From contig OY829329.1 of the NCBI GenBank assembly GCA_963691655.1, positions 23,611,883 through 23,675,882 on the forward strand: DNA of 64,000 bases, written 5' to 3'. Below the pieces are notes generated by a model. It saw nothing but the letters and a program-made list of their open reading frames with translations. It did no database searches and was not told the DNA's origin. This document shows, in pieces, positions 33,943 through 45,387 of this stretch. The stretch comes from Toxonevra muliebris. Its lineage: Eukaryota > Arthropoda > Insecta > Diptera > Pallopteridae. The translations under genes were made by a program, and so were the position numbers. The stretch's first letter is position 1, and each line of letters opens with the position of its first letter.

Positions 33943-34389
33943 GCTGCGTTTTATTCGCCACTTGCTTCTAGTTATGTATAACTAGCAGCGATAATTGTAT
34001 GGAAAAACAACAACAAAGCGGCAGAGATAACACGTATAATTATTGCTGTTATGTATACTTAACAAGTTGTTTAACTACATCAAATTCTATTGTAAACTGC
34101 TAATAGCGAAACAAGAAGAAGAACAGAAGAAGAACAAGAAAAACAGAAAAGAAAAATATTTGAAATGTTTGGCGGTGAAAATAAGTTAAAATCATCGTTA
34201 AATATTCTTATAAAGAGTAAAAACTGAAAACAATGCCTGCAATTGACCGCAATGACTGGGATTCATTAAAATGTTTCAGCTCTAGCTGCTGAACAGTTTT
34301 ATTGTGAATAACATTATAACGGAAAAGAGACTTAACAACTTGGTCGTTTTATTCGCACATGTTAAACTGACTGGCGAATAAAACGGAGC
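33943..34389. mobile_element. TA-flanked MITE family, copy 1 (447 bp)
   Basis: The left end is GCTGCGTTTTATTCGCCA and the reverse complement of the right end is GCTCCGTTTTATTCGCCA (17 of 18), with TA at each side. A full-length copy in the same orientation lies at 50833-51276. A third TTTTATTCGC motif lies just inside the right end. It is non-coding. The TA target and small size suggest a Tc1/mariner-driven MITE. Confidence 0.75.
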
Positions 34390-34630
34390 TAATATATCAA
34401 ACTTTTCTTGTAAATTTTAGTTCAAATTATATTCTTTTTTGAAAAATAAATAAAATAAGAAAAAAGTACACGCGTGCACAACCATAAAAAAGTAAGCATA
34501 TTTTCTAACAAATTCGCAAAACGGCAACCCTGGTTGAGAGTATTTCACGAGAGAGAATAGAGTACTACTTTGGCTAATATATCGCGAAATACTCGCACTT
34601 ATTTCGCCAGCTGTTTTATATGGAAATTAA

Positions 34631-35604
34631 CCTTTCCCTGCCCCACAACGCAAATTTTGCTTAAAAAAATATTAAGCGATAACATTTTTCATTCTGAACA
34701 ACTTTTATTCTATAACTTTTTCAATACCTTCATTACATGTGTTAAAATCTGAAATTACCTTGCGGACCATATATGGTTCGTTGGGAAGTATGAAGTAAAA
34801 TAGAACTTTAAAAAAAAAAATCTCTTTATTGAGAAAAATAGCCAAAAATGAAAATTTATACCAATTATTCTGTGTGAAATTTGTAGAAACGATTTCGTTC
34901 GCCTTTATAGCATAAGTGAACATCACATTTAGTGCAATACCTTAGAGTACGTTTATCACAACCAGGTAATTTGCATTTGAATCGTCCTCAGAAGCTGGCT
35001 TCATTTTTGGTAGGTGTCCTATGTTATCCAATTTATTGACTGCTGGTGGAATATAGCATGTATTTGGCCTGTTTCGTTTTGCTTGTAATGTTCCTTCCAA
35101 AGGATGACCTCGAGCCGTAAAAATTATCCTCCGAAAAACCTTCATTATCTTCACGTTCACATGTTTATTCCATTCTTCACTGTCTATAAGTCGGTTCATT
35201 CCGAATTTATAGTAAAAACTGGAAAATACACCAAAGTTCACCTAACACTAAACACTGCCCAAGGAACCATATATGGTCCCAACTGTTGGAAACAAAAATT
35301 CAATATTATTTTTTTAAATATTATTTCGAAGTACACACATACCCATCAGCACACAATTAGCAATACAGCGATATTTTTTTATGTTGAAACTCGTAAAATT
35401 TTTTATAGTTTTTGCTGTTTGAAAATCAAAAAATTTACTTGTTCCCGAAAAACGTATTTATTTGCACTAACTTTCGACAGCAGGCGTCTTATATATACCG
35501 TTATATATGCTGATTGCTAAAAAGAAAACTAAAGGACGTAAGATGGCGCTACTATTACCGTCTTAAGTGGTGGGACTATATATGGCAGCATGGACAGGGA
35601 AGGG
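34631..35604 (-). mobile_element. internally deleted piggyBac-like element (974 bp)
   Basis: Both flanks are TTAA (34627-34630 and 35605-35608). The ends are CCTTTCCCTGCCCC and, reverse-complemented, CCCTTCCCTGTCCA. Sub-terminal copies of ACCATATATGG lie at 34766 and 35266, with ACTATATATGG near the right end. The minus strand keeps only the C-terminus of the transposase (see 34865-35250). It is a dead derivative of an autonomous element. Confidence 0.85.
34865..35250 (-). pseudogene. piggyBac transposase C-terminal relic (cysteine-rich domain)
   Basis: The relic reads LDNIGHLPKMKPASEDD, then after a one-base frameshift near 34980 KCKLPGCDKRTLRYCTKCDV and HLCYKGERNRFYKFHTE, and a TAA at 34867-34865. 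The Cys/His spacing is the C-terminal zinc-binding domain that piggyBac transposases use to bind their ends. The catalytic DDD domain is absent. Confidence 0.85.
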
Positions 35605-35608
35605 TTAA

Positions 35609-36634
35609 AGAATATTTTAGGCTCATAAAAACAATATCCATTTTTAAAAGGTTTTATTTTCGATTTTCCCACAGAGCCAAGAAGCGCGTGTATGCTGCAA
35701 TAAACTTTAACTTACTTTAAATGTGGTTTTCTCGTAACCAATTTTGGGATCCGTCTTACCACAACTGGGAGGACAGATTACTTGAACACCGTTGAATAAA
35801 TCGATTTGAAATTTTAACCTATCCTATTTTGCTCTGTTTGTTTGGTCGTCCGTCAATTGAATCAAAATGCCAAATTTTCGCACATATATTGTCTTTTTCT
35901 TTTTTTGCGATCTATTCTGTTCATCCGGTGAAGCACGCGGCACGCGAATTCAGAGCCAGAAAACCCAAATTCGCTCCTTTTTTATATAAATTTTATAAAC
36001 CTCGATAATTCAAATAGACATTTGTGCTCTTTTGTAAATAAAAATATAAAATTAAACCAAGCTATTGATATGTATTAAAATTGATTTGTGTAGTATTCCT
36101 CTAAATTTCTCAAATTTATTTAAACTGATCAAAGCCAATTCGAGTTCAATCAGTAGCTTAACAATTGCATTCACTATTATCTATTTAATGAAAACTTTTT
36201 TCATACACAGTTTATTGCTTATTTTCTGGCTAAAAATCGATTCATTTTTTCAAAAGTGCACCATTTCTACAAAAGCCCCTACGTGGTCCCTTAGACAATA
36301 CTATATTTATATTACTCGTATGAAATTTTTGGTTTTTTGCTTCAGGTCTTATACTTAACGAGAAATCCATTTTCCCGAGGAGGACGTTCATTTTGTATCA
36401 AAATGATAATTTTTTTTTACATACTTCAAAATGTTTTAAATAAACCCTCTAAAAATATGTAAATCTTAGTCCTAAACTTCCTAGTTTCATACTCCTGAAG
36501 TAAATAGTAAGTCAGTCCTTTTTCTGGCCGCTAGAGTGATGTTACCCCTTAATCTGGGAACATTGTACTAATCAACACGGACGATTGAGTCATATGAGTG
36601 AGAGAAAGAAATATAGCCTCATTCCCTCTACAAA
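35609..36634. other. spacer, no gene recognised
   Basis: AT-rich. The plus-strand open frames at 35514-35720 and 36065-36358 have no recognisable motif. Confidence 0.4.
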
Positions 36635-37010
36635 AGGGTGACCATCTTGAACTTTTTATTTTCTTATTTGGCATTACACATTCATGAAAGATTTTTATTC
36701 TTTTTTGGGAGCCTATGGCATTATTTTACAAGGGATGCTTTAGCCGAAGACACTAATGATGTAATTTTTGACTGTTTGAGATTCGAACCCAATATGGAGG
36801 TAAAAGGACATGGTAGGGGGGGAGGGTTAGTTCTGGATAAATGCTTCTCTGAGTTTTTCTACATTTTCTAGTAACTCTCAAATAAGTGACTTCATCGGGG
36901 ATATTTCGATCAAAGCGGACATTCGGGGACATTTCGGGGACTCTATTCAATGAGGACATGATTTGAAAATCGGAGACTATACCCGAAAATTTGGTACGTC
37001 TGGTCACCCT
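36635..37010. mobile_element. probable hAT MITE, 376 bp
   Basis: The left end is AGGGTGACCATCTTG and the reverse complement of the right end is AGGGTGACCAGACGT. The flanking 8-mers TCTACAAA and TCTCTAAA agree at 6 of 8 bases, consistent with an aged 8-bp duplication. The open frames across it are not conserved proteins. Confidence 0.5.
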
Positions 37011-38258
37011 TCTCTAAATAAACTATGAATCTATTTTCTTCAACTATCTTAATGTAAAATCTAGAGACAAATAAAAGTAACAGGTTTATTTTATATTCAG
37101 TCTCTACGGTTGGACTAGAGTCTCTCTCTTTAGATTCATCTTTACTTATACACCAAAAGACTAAATTTTAAAGCAATGTAATTCTATAACGGTGGCAAAC
37201 TTCATCTGGCATATGGACCAGCATTCAAAATCAAACACGCACAAATTCACATACCAACTAATTCAATACTTTATCTCAGCATTTATTTCAGTTTACACCT
37301 TCTTCCTATCTATCCACTTCATGCATTATTTGCCATCTAGAAGTATAGTAAATTTGTTATTTTATTAACTCACCCTTTTGCCCTCCCGAATCAAAAACAT
37401 TTATTCAGCCATAATTAAAACGAAAAAAAAAATATAAATCAAATTAAACTGCAACATGCCAAAATTATCCAAATTATCCAAGATACAACAACAATGACCG
37501 GAGTAAAAATTTCTATTACTGATAAAATCTACAACAACAACAAATAACAATGTCAAAATTGCATAGGCGCACAACTTCACAATTCATAAAATGTTCGACA
37601 GGAAATCTGATTAGAAATCCTTTTTAGACATATTTACTTTGACGTTGTATATACACACATACATTAGTGTGTACATGTGTATGTGAGTGTGTGTGTGTGT
37701 TTTAATGTAATTTAATATGAGGCACGCTTCAGTTGCCAGTGCAATGATTGCACTGCAATAATTACTTTCGTCGTTGTTGTTGTTGTTGTTGTTGCTGTTT
37801 TGCTTTGTACTTTAGACTTTTAGAAGGTCAATAATAATGTTCATACATTACGTTAGATTTTTGGTGGCGTTTGCTGTAATTGGTGGGCGTATACGATGTG
37901 TTTCTGTTAGATATCGCTCTAAAGTGGTAGGCACTCAAAAGCATAGCTAGCATTTCATAGGTTTTATAGTAGCTTATTTTTTAAACTGCTTATTAGATGT
38001 ACATTATATAATTTGGAATTTTATAGTGTATACTTTAGTGCACTGATACCAATTATTACTGGACTTACGAACTAACACTACTACTATATCCTGCAGCTCC
38101 TTGGGGAAAATAGAGCCTCTATGAAACTTCCTCAACGAGTTTGATTTCTTCTAATGAATTTGATTTAGTTCCACATTGGCTTCTCTAAGTTTATGAACTA
38201 CTCAGAGGTAGTACTTACTACTTTTATACAAGGCTACTTAGAGTAAGCCCACCTGATT
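37011..38258. other. spacer with microsatellites
   Basis: Contains (TG)n near 37683-37700 and (GTT)n at 37772-37795. It is otherwise unique-looking, AT-rich and without a gene. Confidence 0.5.
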
Positions 38259-38325
38259 TAAGCTTAAAACACAATTATGTCGTACAATGGTAAAACGGTC
38301 GACGGTACGTGAACAGCTGCCGTTG
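38259..38325. repeat. dispersed repeat copy 2 (partner at 727-790)
   Basis: Shares the AAGCTTAAAACACAATT start and the GTGAACAGCTG end with the copy at 727-790, at roughly 85-90% identity by eye. Confidence 0.5.
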
Positions 38326-38440
38326 GCGGTAAAAACGCAGCATTAACTGGCAATAGATCATTGCCTCATAAGCCGACATGCAACTTGAATGAGTGAGCAT
38401 TTCAATGGTTTTGCACGAGTTGAAAAATTTAACTGTGCGA

Positions 38441-38727
38441 TGTGTGGCAAAGTCAGCGCTTTTCCCGCTGATTTTAGTGCTTTTTGAAAATTGAAACGCG
38501 GAAAAAAGTGATTTAGCTCAGAGCGCTTTTTCAATTTATAATATCTTCGAAAAATCAAAGAAATTTTCATTGACTAGAAGTATCAGATGTGTGCCTGTAT
38601 TAGTGAAAAAGTTTAAATGTATTGAGTTTTCTCGCACTTATATAAGGAAAAAATTTAACGCTTTTTTAAGAATTTTTTTTTATTCTTGTTTTTAGCGGAT
38701 TTTGAAAAACAAAAGTTTGCCACACTG
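38441..38727. mobile_element. hAT MITE, 287 bp (same family as 42969-45981)
   Basis: The reverse complement of the right end is CAGTGTGGCAAACT. The left end TGTGTGGCAAAGTC has lost its first bases. Both flanks have the exact 8-bp duplication CTGTGCGA (38433-38440 and 38728-38735). The sub-terminal AGCGCTTTTCCCGCT and AAACGCGGAAAAAAGTGA blocks are shared with the larger element at 42969. Confidence 0.8.
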
Positions 38728-38979
38728 CTGTGCGAAGAGTTAATTTTTTCACTACTATTGCTTCAGTCGAACTTTGGCTAGAGTTAGAACTTATCTAACG
38801 AAGCACTTTACAACTCTGCAAAATCCAAGCTCAGACCATCTTCTTCTATGAATAGAACCCACGAAGTCGTTAATCAAACGCATGACCTCCACAAAAATAG
38901 TACCTCGCGCTCATCTCTAGTGTCAATACAAATTCAAAACTGAACGCTGATCAGATTTTTCACCAATGTCGCTTTCTGC

Positions 38980-40570
38980 ATGTGCGGTGTTTTGCGTTCC
39001 TCAGTTTACTGATTAAGTTAGCAGCAACCATGGCTGACGTTCTCCACTTCTCCATGGTGGCGCACATCTATGACGTTAGGTTAGCCACCATTGGGGGTTC
39101 TCCAAATACTCCCTTCAGGTTCTCTCTTTCACTTTTGAAACGTGGACAGTGTAAGAGGATGTGCTTTGAGTTTTCGAGCTCGTCTGGGCAATTCGGACAA
39201 TACAGGTCTACTTCAAGTTTGAAGCGGTGAAGATACTACTTGAAGCATCCATGTCCGTTGAGCAACTGAGTGATGTTGAAGTCCACTTCTCTGTAATTGC
39301 GCTGGGGCCACTTTGCCTCTGCTATGACCGGGATTAGGTTAAAGGTGCAGCGGCCTTTTTCAGACTGTTCGCACCTTTTTTGTCATTTTCATTTTTTTGC
39401 GCATTCGACCGCCCGTAGGGCATATGGCATCGTTTGAAACCGTACGATAGCTAGTCTTATGACACTAAGCCTGTACGTTGCGCGAATGCATTTTAACTGC
39501 GTCTTCCTCTCGTCGGACCATATGACTGCTGTACATAGTATCACGGAATTGATTACTCTTGATAGCAGTTGCCGCCTGCCTTCTTGCGGGCCACCGATAT
39601 TCCGCATAATATGTTTTAGTGCTCCATTTATTCTGTCTGCTTTATTACTGACGGCTAGCAGGTGTTCCTTAAAAGTCATCCTAGAGTCTATAAATACTCC
39701 TAGTTACCTAATGTGTGGCTGCGAGGTGACCTGGTGATTTCTTCGCGCATTTTTCTAGTGCTCAGTAGCAAGCACTCAGTCTTCTTATTAGCTAGTTCTA
39801 GTTTTGCGCCATTCAGCCATTCCCTCACCCTTGCAACTGCGTCGTTGCATGTCGCCTGCAAGGAGTTTAGATGTTTGGCGACAGCTATCAATGCGATATC
39901 CTCAGCATAGCCGACAATCGTAGTGCCTTCGAGAAGATCCACTTTCAAGATTCATCGTACATTGCATTCTACAGTGTTGGGCCGAGCATTGAGCCCTGTA
40001 GAACGCCTTCGGCGACCCTATATTCCTTTTCACCATCGTCCATATAGAACTACTGCATTTTTTGAAGTCAGGACGCAGAGTTAGGTTAGGTTAGGTTGGA
40101 GTGGCTGTCGAGAGACACACTTAGGCCTGAACGGCCCATTGTGATACCACATAGTTGGACCTACAGTTTAACGCCGATTCCGAACGGCGGTGTGGCAATT
40201 TTTTATCGGCTTGGTGGTTTTGCCATTACCAACCAATGTGTGTAGAGTTGAATGCGTATTTTACGCCTAGAGTCACCATTGAGCAGCACTTCTTTTTTGC
40301 ATTTTTCTACCGTTGGCTATTGGTGGCTTCGCGTGAAATGCTTATTACAGCATGTTTAGCGTCGACAGTGGACCGCGTTTTTCTGAAGCCGAATTGTCGC
40401 GCTGAAAGTCCGCTCGGTCTTTCGTGTGGCTGTTGGAGTCTGTCGCATATGACACGTTCCAGGATTTTGCCAAATGTATCCAGCAAAGGGCGGTATGAAG
40501 ACAGTTGGTCTGGCAGCTTTCCTGGTTTTAATAACTGTACCAGACTTTGTCGCTTTCAACAGTCAATTCA
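38980..40570 (-). mobile_element. R1-like LINE reverse transcriptase relic, interrupted
   Basis: Minus strand, 5' to 3': KPPG-like SGTVIKTRKAARPT, TFSATIRLQKNAV and INM-like segments of the RT N-terminal half; a nested insert (40079-40210); VFYMDDGEKEYRVAEGVLQG; GYAEDIALIAVAKHL (the YADD catalytic box as YAED, 39898-39909); then KADRINGALKHIMRNIGGPQ and a C-terminal Cys region near 39200. Frames are broken repeatedly. The order and motifs fit R1-clade elements. Confidence 0.75.
40079..40210 (-). mobile_element. truncated LINE 3' end nested in the R1-like relic
   Basis: On the minus strand it ends CCTAACCTAACCTAACT, after CACAATGGGCCGTTCAGGCC and TAAGTGTGTCTCTCGACAGC. It splits the reverse transcriptase reading between the TRSH..AKPPS segment and VFYMDD. 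The CCTAACC tail is the same terminal motif as in the copies at 17230, 47202 and 55494, so it is a 5'-truncated insertion by a related LINE. Confidence 0.6.
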
Positions 40571-41997
40571 AGTCTATCTTGGTAGCAATAATCTGTGTGC
40601 TACTGTACGTTCAACTATTTAAATTCTCAGTAGAAAAAACCACACAACGTAATAATTTCTAATTAAGTATATAAATTAAAATAAAGAAATTGCTGACATT
40701 AAAATTTTGACGAAAACATGTTAATTTACAGCATAATAGGAAAATCTACTTAAGGACACAAGCATTAGCAAACGAAAGAGTGACAGAATGACAAACTAAA
40801 GAGAGAGAGAGAGATAGAGGGAAAATAAGTAAACTGAGTCGCAAATGAAATTGACTAGAAAATGTTGTTGATGAATTTCAAGTATCTGATGATGATGATG
40901 ATGATGATGATGACGTAAAGTTAGAAAATATTTATGACAAAACTAATTGCAGGCACGTGTCATATCAACAATAAATGCCAAGAAATCAAATAAATGAAAA
41001 ATACTCACTATTTTGAGTAAGTGTGTGTGTGCAAGGAAGAAAACAACAAAAACAATAAGTGAGAAAAACAGAAAAACAAAAACAAGAACAATAACAAACA
41101 AGAAAAAAGAGTTTATTGTTGACATTTACGCTCACAACACACACGGATTTCAAATTTAACACGAATTCATATTAAAAATGTTGTTGATGAAGAGGTTGCT
41201 GCTGCTACTGATTGTTGTTGCTTTGATGCCCGCATGAAGCTTTTTATTGCATGATATCTATCATATCGACACGATACAGATCTAAATGTAAATATTTCTG
41301 AACTTGTATGTATGTATGTTAACATATTGAGGGTTGTTAATTTTTTGGTTGCTAGTAAACTGTTGTTGTTAGTTAAGTAGCTGGCGTGTTAACAACTGAT
41401 TAAGATATCATTGTTGTCCTCCTCTTGATTTGAGAGTGCATACTATTTATTAGTGATTTTCAATTGATTTTTGATTTAATAAGAAATTTTTTGTTTTTTT
41501 TTTTAGATTTTCCTCTCTTGCATAAATTGAAAAATTTTACAAAATCTCACGCTGTGTTTCTGTGGCAATTTAATCAAATTAATATTCTCACGTGACTTTG
41601 ATGTTGTCGTTATTTTGTTGTTGATGTGTCATTTAATGCAATGTTATTGCATAGCGGGATATCAATGTGTAGTAGTCACTTTTTGTGTTTTTGCCGTGCC
41701 AAAATTATGAGGAGCTTCTTTTTTCCCATGCAGGCAGGCAGGCAGGCAAGCAGACAGACAGACAGACGCACTTGACTATTGCTGTTGCATTGACACTCAC
41801 CGTTGTTATTAAAAATGAAAAGCTTTTGTTTGAATTTGTTGAAGGATAGATGATGGAAAGGGTGAAACGAAGGATGAAAGGATGTAAGCAAGGAATGTCC
41901 TAAATTATGTATGCAGTCTAAAATTGAGATAAAAGAATCTCTTTATTATTGTCAGTGAACATTGTTGATGCCGAAATTGAATTAAAATCGGAAAATT
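40571..41997. other. spacer with simple repeats, no gene
   Basis: Contains (GA)n at 40799-40815, (GAT)n at 40888-40913, and a (CAGG)n/(CAGA)n block at 41731-41767. Otherwise it is AT-rich, unique-looking DNA. Confidence 0.5.
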
Positions 41998-42175
41998 GAA
42001 CGACCCGATAGCCAGACACTACGACCTATATGATTTTTTGTGCCAAAGCCCCAAGCCCCAAATTATGAAAAAAAAGATAGATAAGAAATACTCTGGCTGA
42101 GAATATATCTCGAGACCTCAGAGACAACAGTCTCGCACGCTGCCAATAGATCAACGGGAGGGTGGTTTGACAAAC
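41998..42175 (-). mobile_element. tRNA-derived SINE, copy 2
   Basis: Shares with copy 1 the body GGCTTTGG.ACAA and TATAGGTCG.AGTG.CTG.C, plus CTATCGGGTCGT. The tRNA-like head (TTGGCAGCGTGCGAGACTGT) is more decayed and the B box has lost its TTCG. Confidence 0.6.
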
Positions 42176-42849
42176 AGTTTAACGCCGGTAATGAACGGTG
42201 GTGCACAGGGGTTCAGTATCATACTAAGTGCGGGAAAAAACAGATGGAGTGTTTCTAGAGTTACAAAATTTGGTACATATAACTTTTATGTTGAGGAAAA
42301 GGATATTTGTGGAAATGGGCATGATCGGTAAATTGCTACACCCACCTCTGATACAAACAGAAAATGTAAAAACCATTAAAAACTTTTAAGCAAAGATATT
42401 TAACGAAAATTTGTAGCAAACTCCATGCCACTCCCACCTCCCACACAAACGCAAAATGTAAACGGTCATAAAAATCGTTTGAGTGAAGATTTCATCGATG
42501 CCATCTGAAATGATGAAAAATCTCTATATAGGGACCAGCAATTTTTACGAAATACAGGGGTTTTCAATATAACGAGATTTCGATTTAACGAGGTTAAAAT
42601 AATTTATTTAAAAGTGTAACGAAACCTTCTTTCTATGGCTGGGGCAGTCTAAGCGGCCTTCAGTGGTTCTTGGGCGTTACAAAATTTATTGATCGCAGGA
42701 GAACCCTCACTTTTATTATTGAGACACACTACTTAATTCATAGTTCTTTTAATTAAAAAAATTTTTTATAAAAGAAAAAGTAATAAATGAAGAAAACAAA
42801 GTTTATCACTCAGGTTGCGGCGTTAGTCTTTCGGTGCGGCCGTCGGCAA
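42176..42849. other. spacer containing old repeat pieces
   Basis: Includes a GTTTAACGCCGGTAATGAAC stretch also found at 40168 as GTTTAACGCCGATTCCGAAC. At 42536-42600 it includes an inverted copy of the right-hand sub-terminal region of the pogo-like element (compare 45290-45365). No gene. Confidence 0.45.
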
Positions 42850-43086
42850 GGCGAGCGACTGTGTGGTGTGCGTCTGTTAGGAAAAGCGTGCGAAGCGTGC
42901 AAAGCGTTGTTGAGTATGCCTGGTAGGGAAAGTGAGCGAAGTGTGTGGAACGTGCAAAGCGTCGTTGGCAGTGTGGCCAATATTTATTTTTCAAAATCGC
43001 TAAAATAAGGAAAAAAACGCGTATTTTCTTTAAAAAAGCGCTAAATTTTTCCCTTATAGAAGTGTTGAACACAAATTTTTTATATA

Positions 43087-45387
43087 CAGTTGAATAGCGG
43101 TAATTCGTATCCCGTTAATTCGAAAATCTCGATAATTCGTAACAAACCCTTGAAAAAATCGCTTTAATTCGCAAAAACTCTACATATTTTGGTCCCCACG
43201 CTAATTCGTATTTTTTTCAATACAAGGTCTGTTTAACCTCTTATAAATCTAAATTGGTTGTTGACAACTTCTTATAATTCGTAATGCAAAGCAAAATTCT
43301 ATGGAACTATGATTCGAAAAAAATCAATCATTGTAGATAGCTACGTTCACTTTTTTATGGAATTTTTTGTTTTTCGTGATTGACAAGATACGCGAGAAGA
43401 GCCTTAAACTACAAAACCGTTAATTCGTATTTATCCTATTTTAACCTCGTTAACCCTGGAATTGAATATCCCAATAATTTTCGAAAAATTAAGAGAAATG
43501 GGAGTGACGGTTTCCATTTTCTTTGAGTTTTCTTTAAAATATGGATGCTGGCTGTCAATGAGTGGAGTGTATACATGCAGTGTCCTCGCCGTAAATTAGC
43601 CTTGCTATAATTCCTGGTTACAAAGGCTATAACCAAAGAATATATAATACATAGAAGGCGCATCTCTCTCATGCACCCTCATGGTGTTTTTTTTTCCTCG
43701 CTCTCGCATATCGTTACAAAGTACTGCCAAGTGAGACTGCGTATAGTTTCATATGAATGGGTTTTTTGCTGAGGATATGTAGGTACATGTCGCTCATTTA
43801 CTAAAAGACTGTCATAAGTCAAAAAACACTATTTTTTGGTTAATGATGCAGAATTATTCAAATTATTTAAATTTCATATTAATATCTTGTATACTCTGCG
43901 CGTGAGAATTATAAGGTTTCTTCTTTTTTCTGCAAAGTGGGAGTCAATTGAAAACTTTAAAAGCATTTTCTGCAAAATCGCGTTTTTTGAGATATGACAG
44001 TCTTTTAGTAAATGAGCGATGTGTTCTTTTTTTGCGTTGTTGCCGAGTATCAATATTGCTTTCCAACCTAATTAATTTTTTTTTTCAATTTGTGACCCAA
44101 AATTATGGTCGTTGCTAAATTTCTTTTTAGTAATATTTTTTTTTTTTGTATTCGAAAAAGCATAAAAAGTTGAAATCAATCGATTTAGAAAGTTTTTAAG
44201 GGGGCACCTCCCGTTGTAACTTTTAAAAAATCTACTTTTTTGCATTTTGTTAAAGTATATGTTTTCAAAAATATGTCTACAAATTTTTAAGTTGATCCGG
44301 AGAAAATTTTTGACTATTTGTTATTTTCAAAAAAAATTTCTTTTGACATTAAAGTAAGTTGAAACTTTAAACGCTTTTTTCTCAAAAAAGTCATTATAGA
44401 AGTCGGTAACCACGATTATTCAACAACTTCTAAACCGAATATTTTCAAATTTATATGCTTTTTATATATATAGTATTCTAGATTGATCGATTTTTAGTTA
44501 AAATTGAACTGTTAACTTTGACAGTCTGTCATTTTGTTGAATATACATATTTTTTAACATCCTTCAATTAATCACTAGATAATCTTATAATAAAAGTAAA
44601 TCCATTTCATTTTTGGATTTCAAATGTTCCAGATTTGCAAAATATTGCTCATCGCAAAACATGTTTTCCAGAAAGGCGTCGACGGGATCGCTCATTACTC
44701 ATAAAGTTTTAAATATTTTTGATTAGAGATTAGTTAAAGTTAAGTTCAATACATGTACTTTTAGATAATAAATACTTTTTATAAAAAACTTTACCTATTT
44801 TTTCGCGTCACAACTTGGGATTTGAATTTTATAATCTGTGCCATACATAAAAGCGCATCGTCTTTGCGATGTATCTTCTGCTAAATAATGAAAATACCAG
44901 CAAATATTACAAATATTACTAGCACGAAAAAAAAAAAAGAAACATAAAAAAAAAGAAAATACAAAACTCTGAATAAAAAACCCCTCTCATTAAACAATGC
45001 CAACAACAAAGAGAAACAAACTATTTCAACCACACATTGGTTTTATGAGAACAACTGAATTTTGAGTGTAAACTAGATGCAGTTATGGCTCCATAGAACA
45101 AAATTTTTGTGCAAATAAATTTGTTCGTGATGCACCTTCTATGTATTATATATTCTTTGCTATAACATTATGCCCCATTGGAAAACTTAAGGATAACTGT
45201 AAGGATTAAGAGTCCTGGATTTATTATTTTTTAAATTTATTTTAATATTTGTATAAAGTATTGAAGAAACTCAACCAGATTTTGAGAAAAAACTCGGGAT
45301 AAATCGAAATCTCGTTAAATTGAAAACCTCTGTAATTCGTAAAAAATTGCTGGTCCCTTGCGATTACGAATTATCGGGATTCTGCCG
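43087..45387. mobile_element. pogo-like TA-flanked element nested in the hAT
   Basis: The left end is CAGTTGAATAGCGGTAATTC and the reverse complement of the right end is CGGCAGAATCCCGATAATTC, each preceded by TA (43085-43086 and 45388-45389). The CAGT..AA start and TA target are like pogo/Tigger elements. The TIRs are about 75% identical over 25 bases. GTTAATTCG-type motifs fill the left sub-terminal region. Without its own insert it is about 0.77 kb and non-coding. Confidence 0.65.
43634..45159. mobile_element. P-superfamily-like element, copy B (1526 bp), innermost of the nest
   Basis: Both ends begin CAAAGAATATATAATACATA and continue GAAGG.GCATC. The exact 7-bp duplication CTATAAC lies at 43627-43633 and 45160-45166. 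It is homologous to copy A (31891-33762) in the same orientation, sharing for example the CCAAGTGAGACTGC.TATAGT stretch near the left end and TTTTCGCGTCA near the right. No transposase. It is shorter than copy A by about 350 bases. Confidence 0.8.

Noticed and set aside
35104..35520. 138-codon plus-strand open frame
   Set aside because: It overlaps the piggyBac transposase relic on the other strand, has no known motif, and has low-complexity composition.
40082..40098. TTAGGTTAGGTTAGG, resembling insect telomere repeats
   Set aside because: Only about three units. The same CCTAACC motif ends several truncated LINE copies here, and flies lack TTAGG telomeres, so it is a LINE tail.
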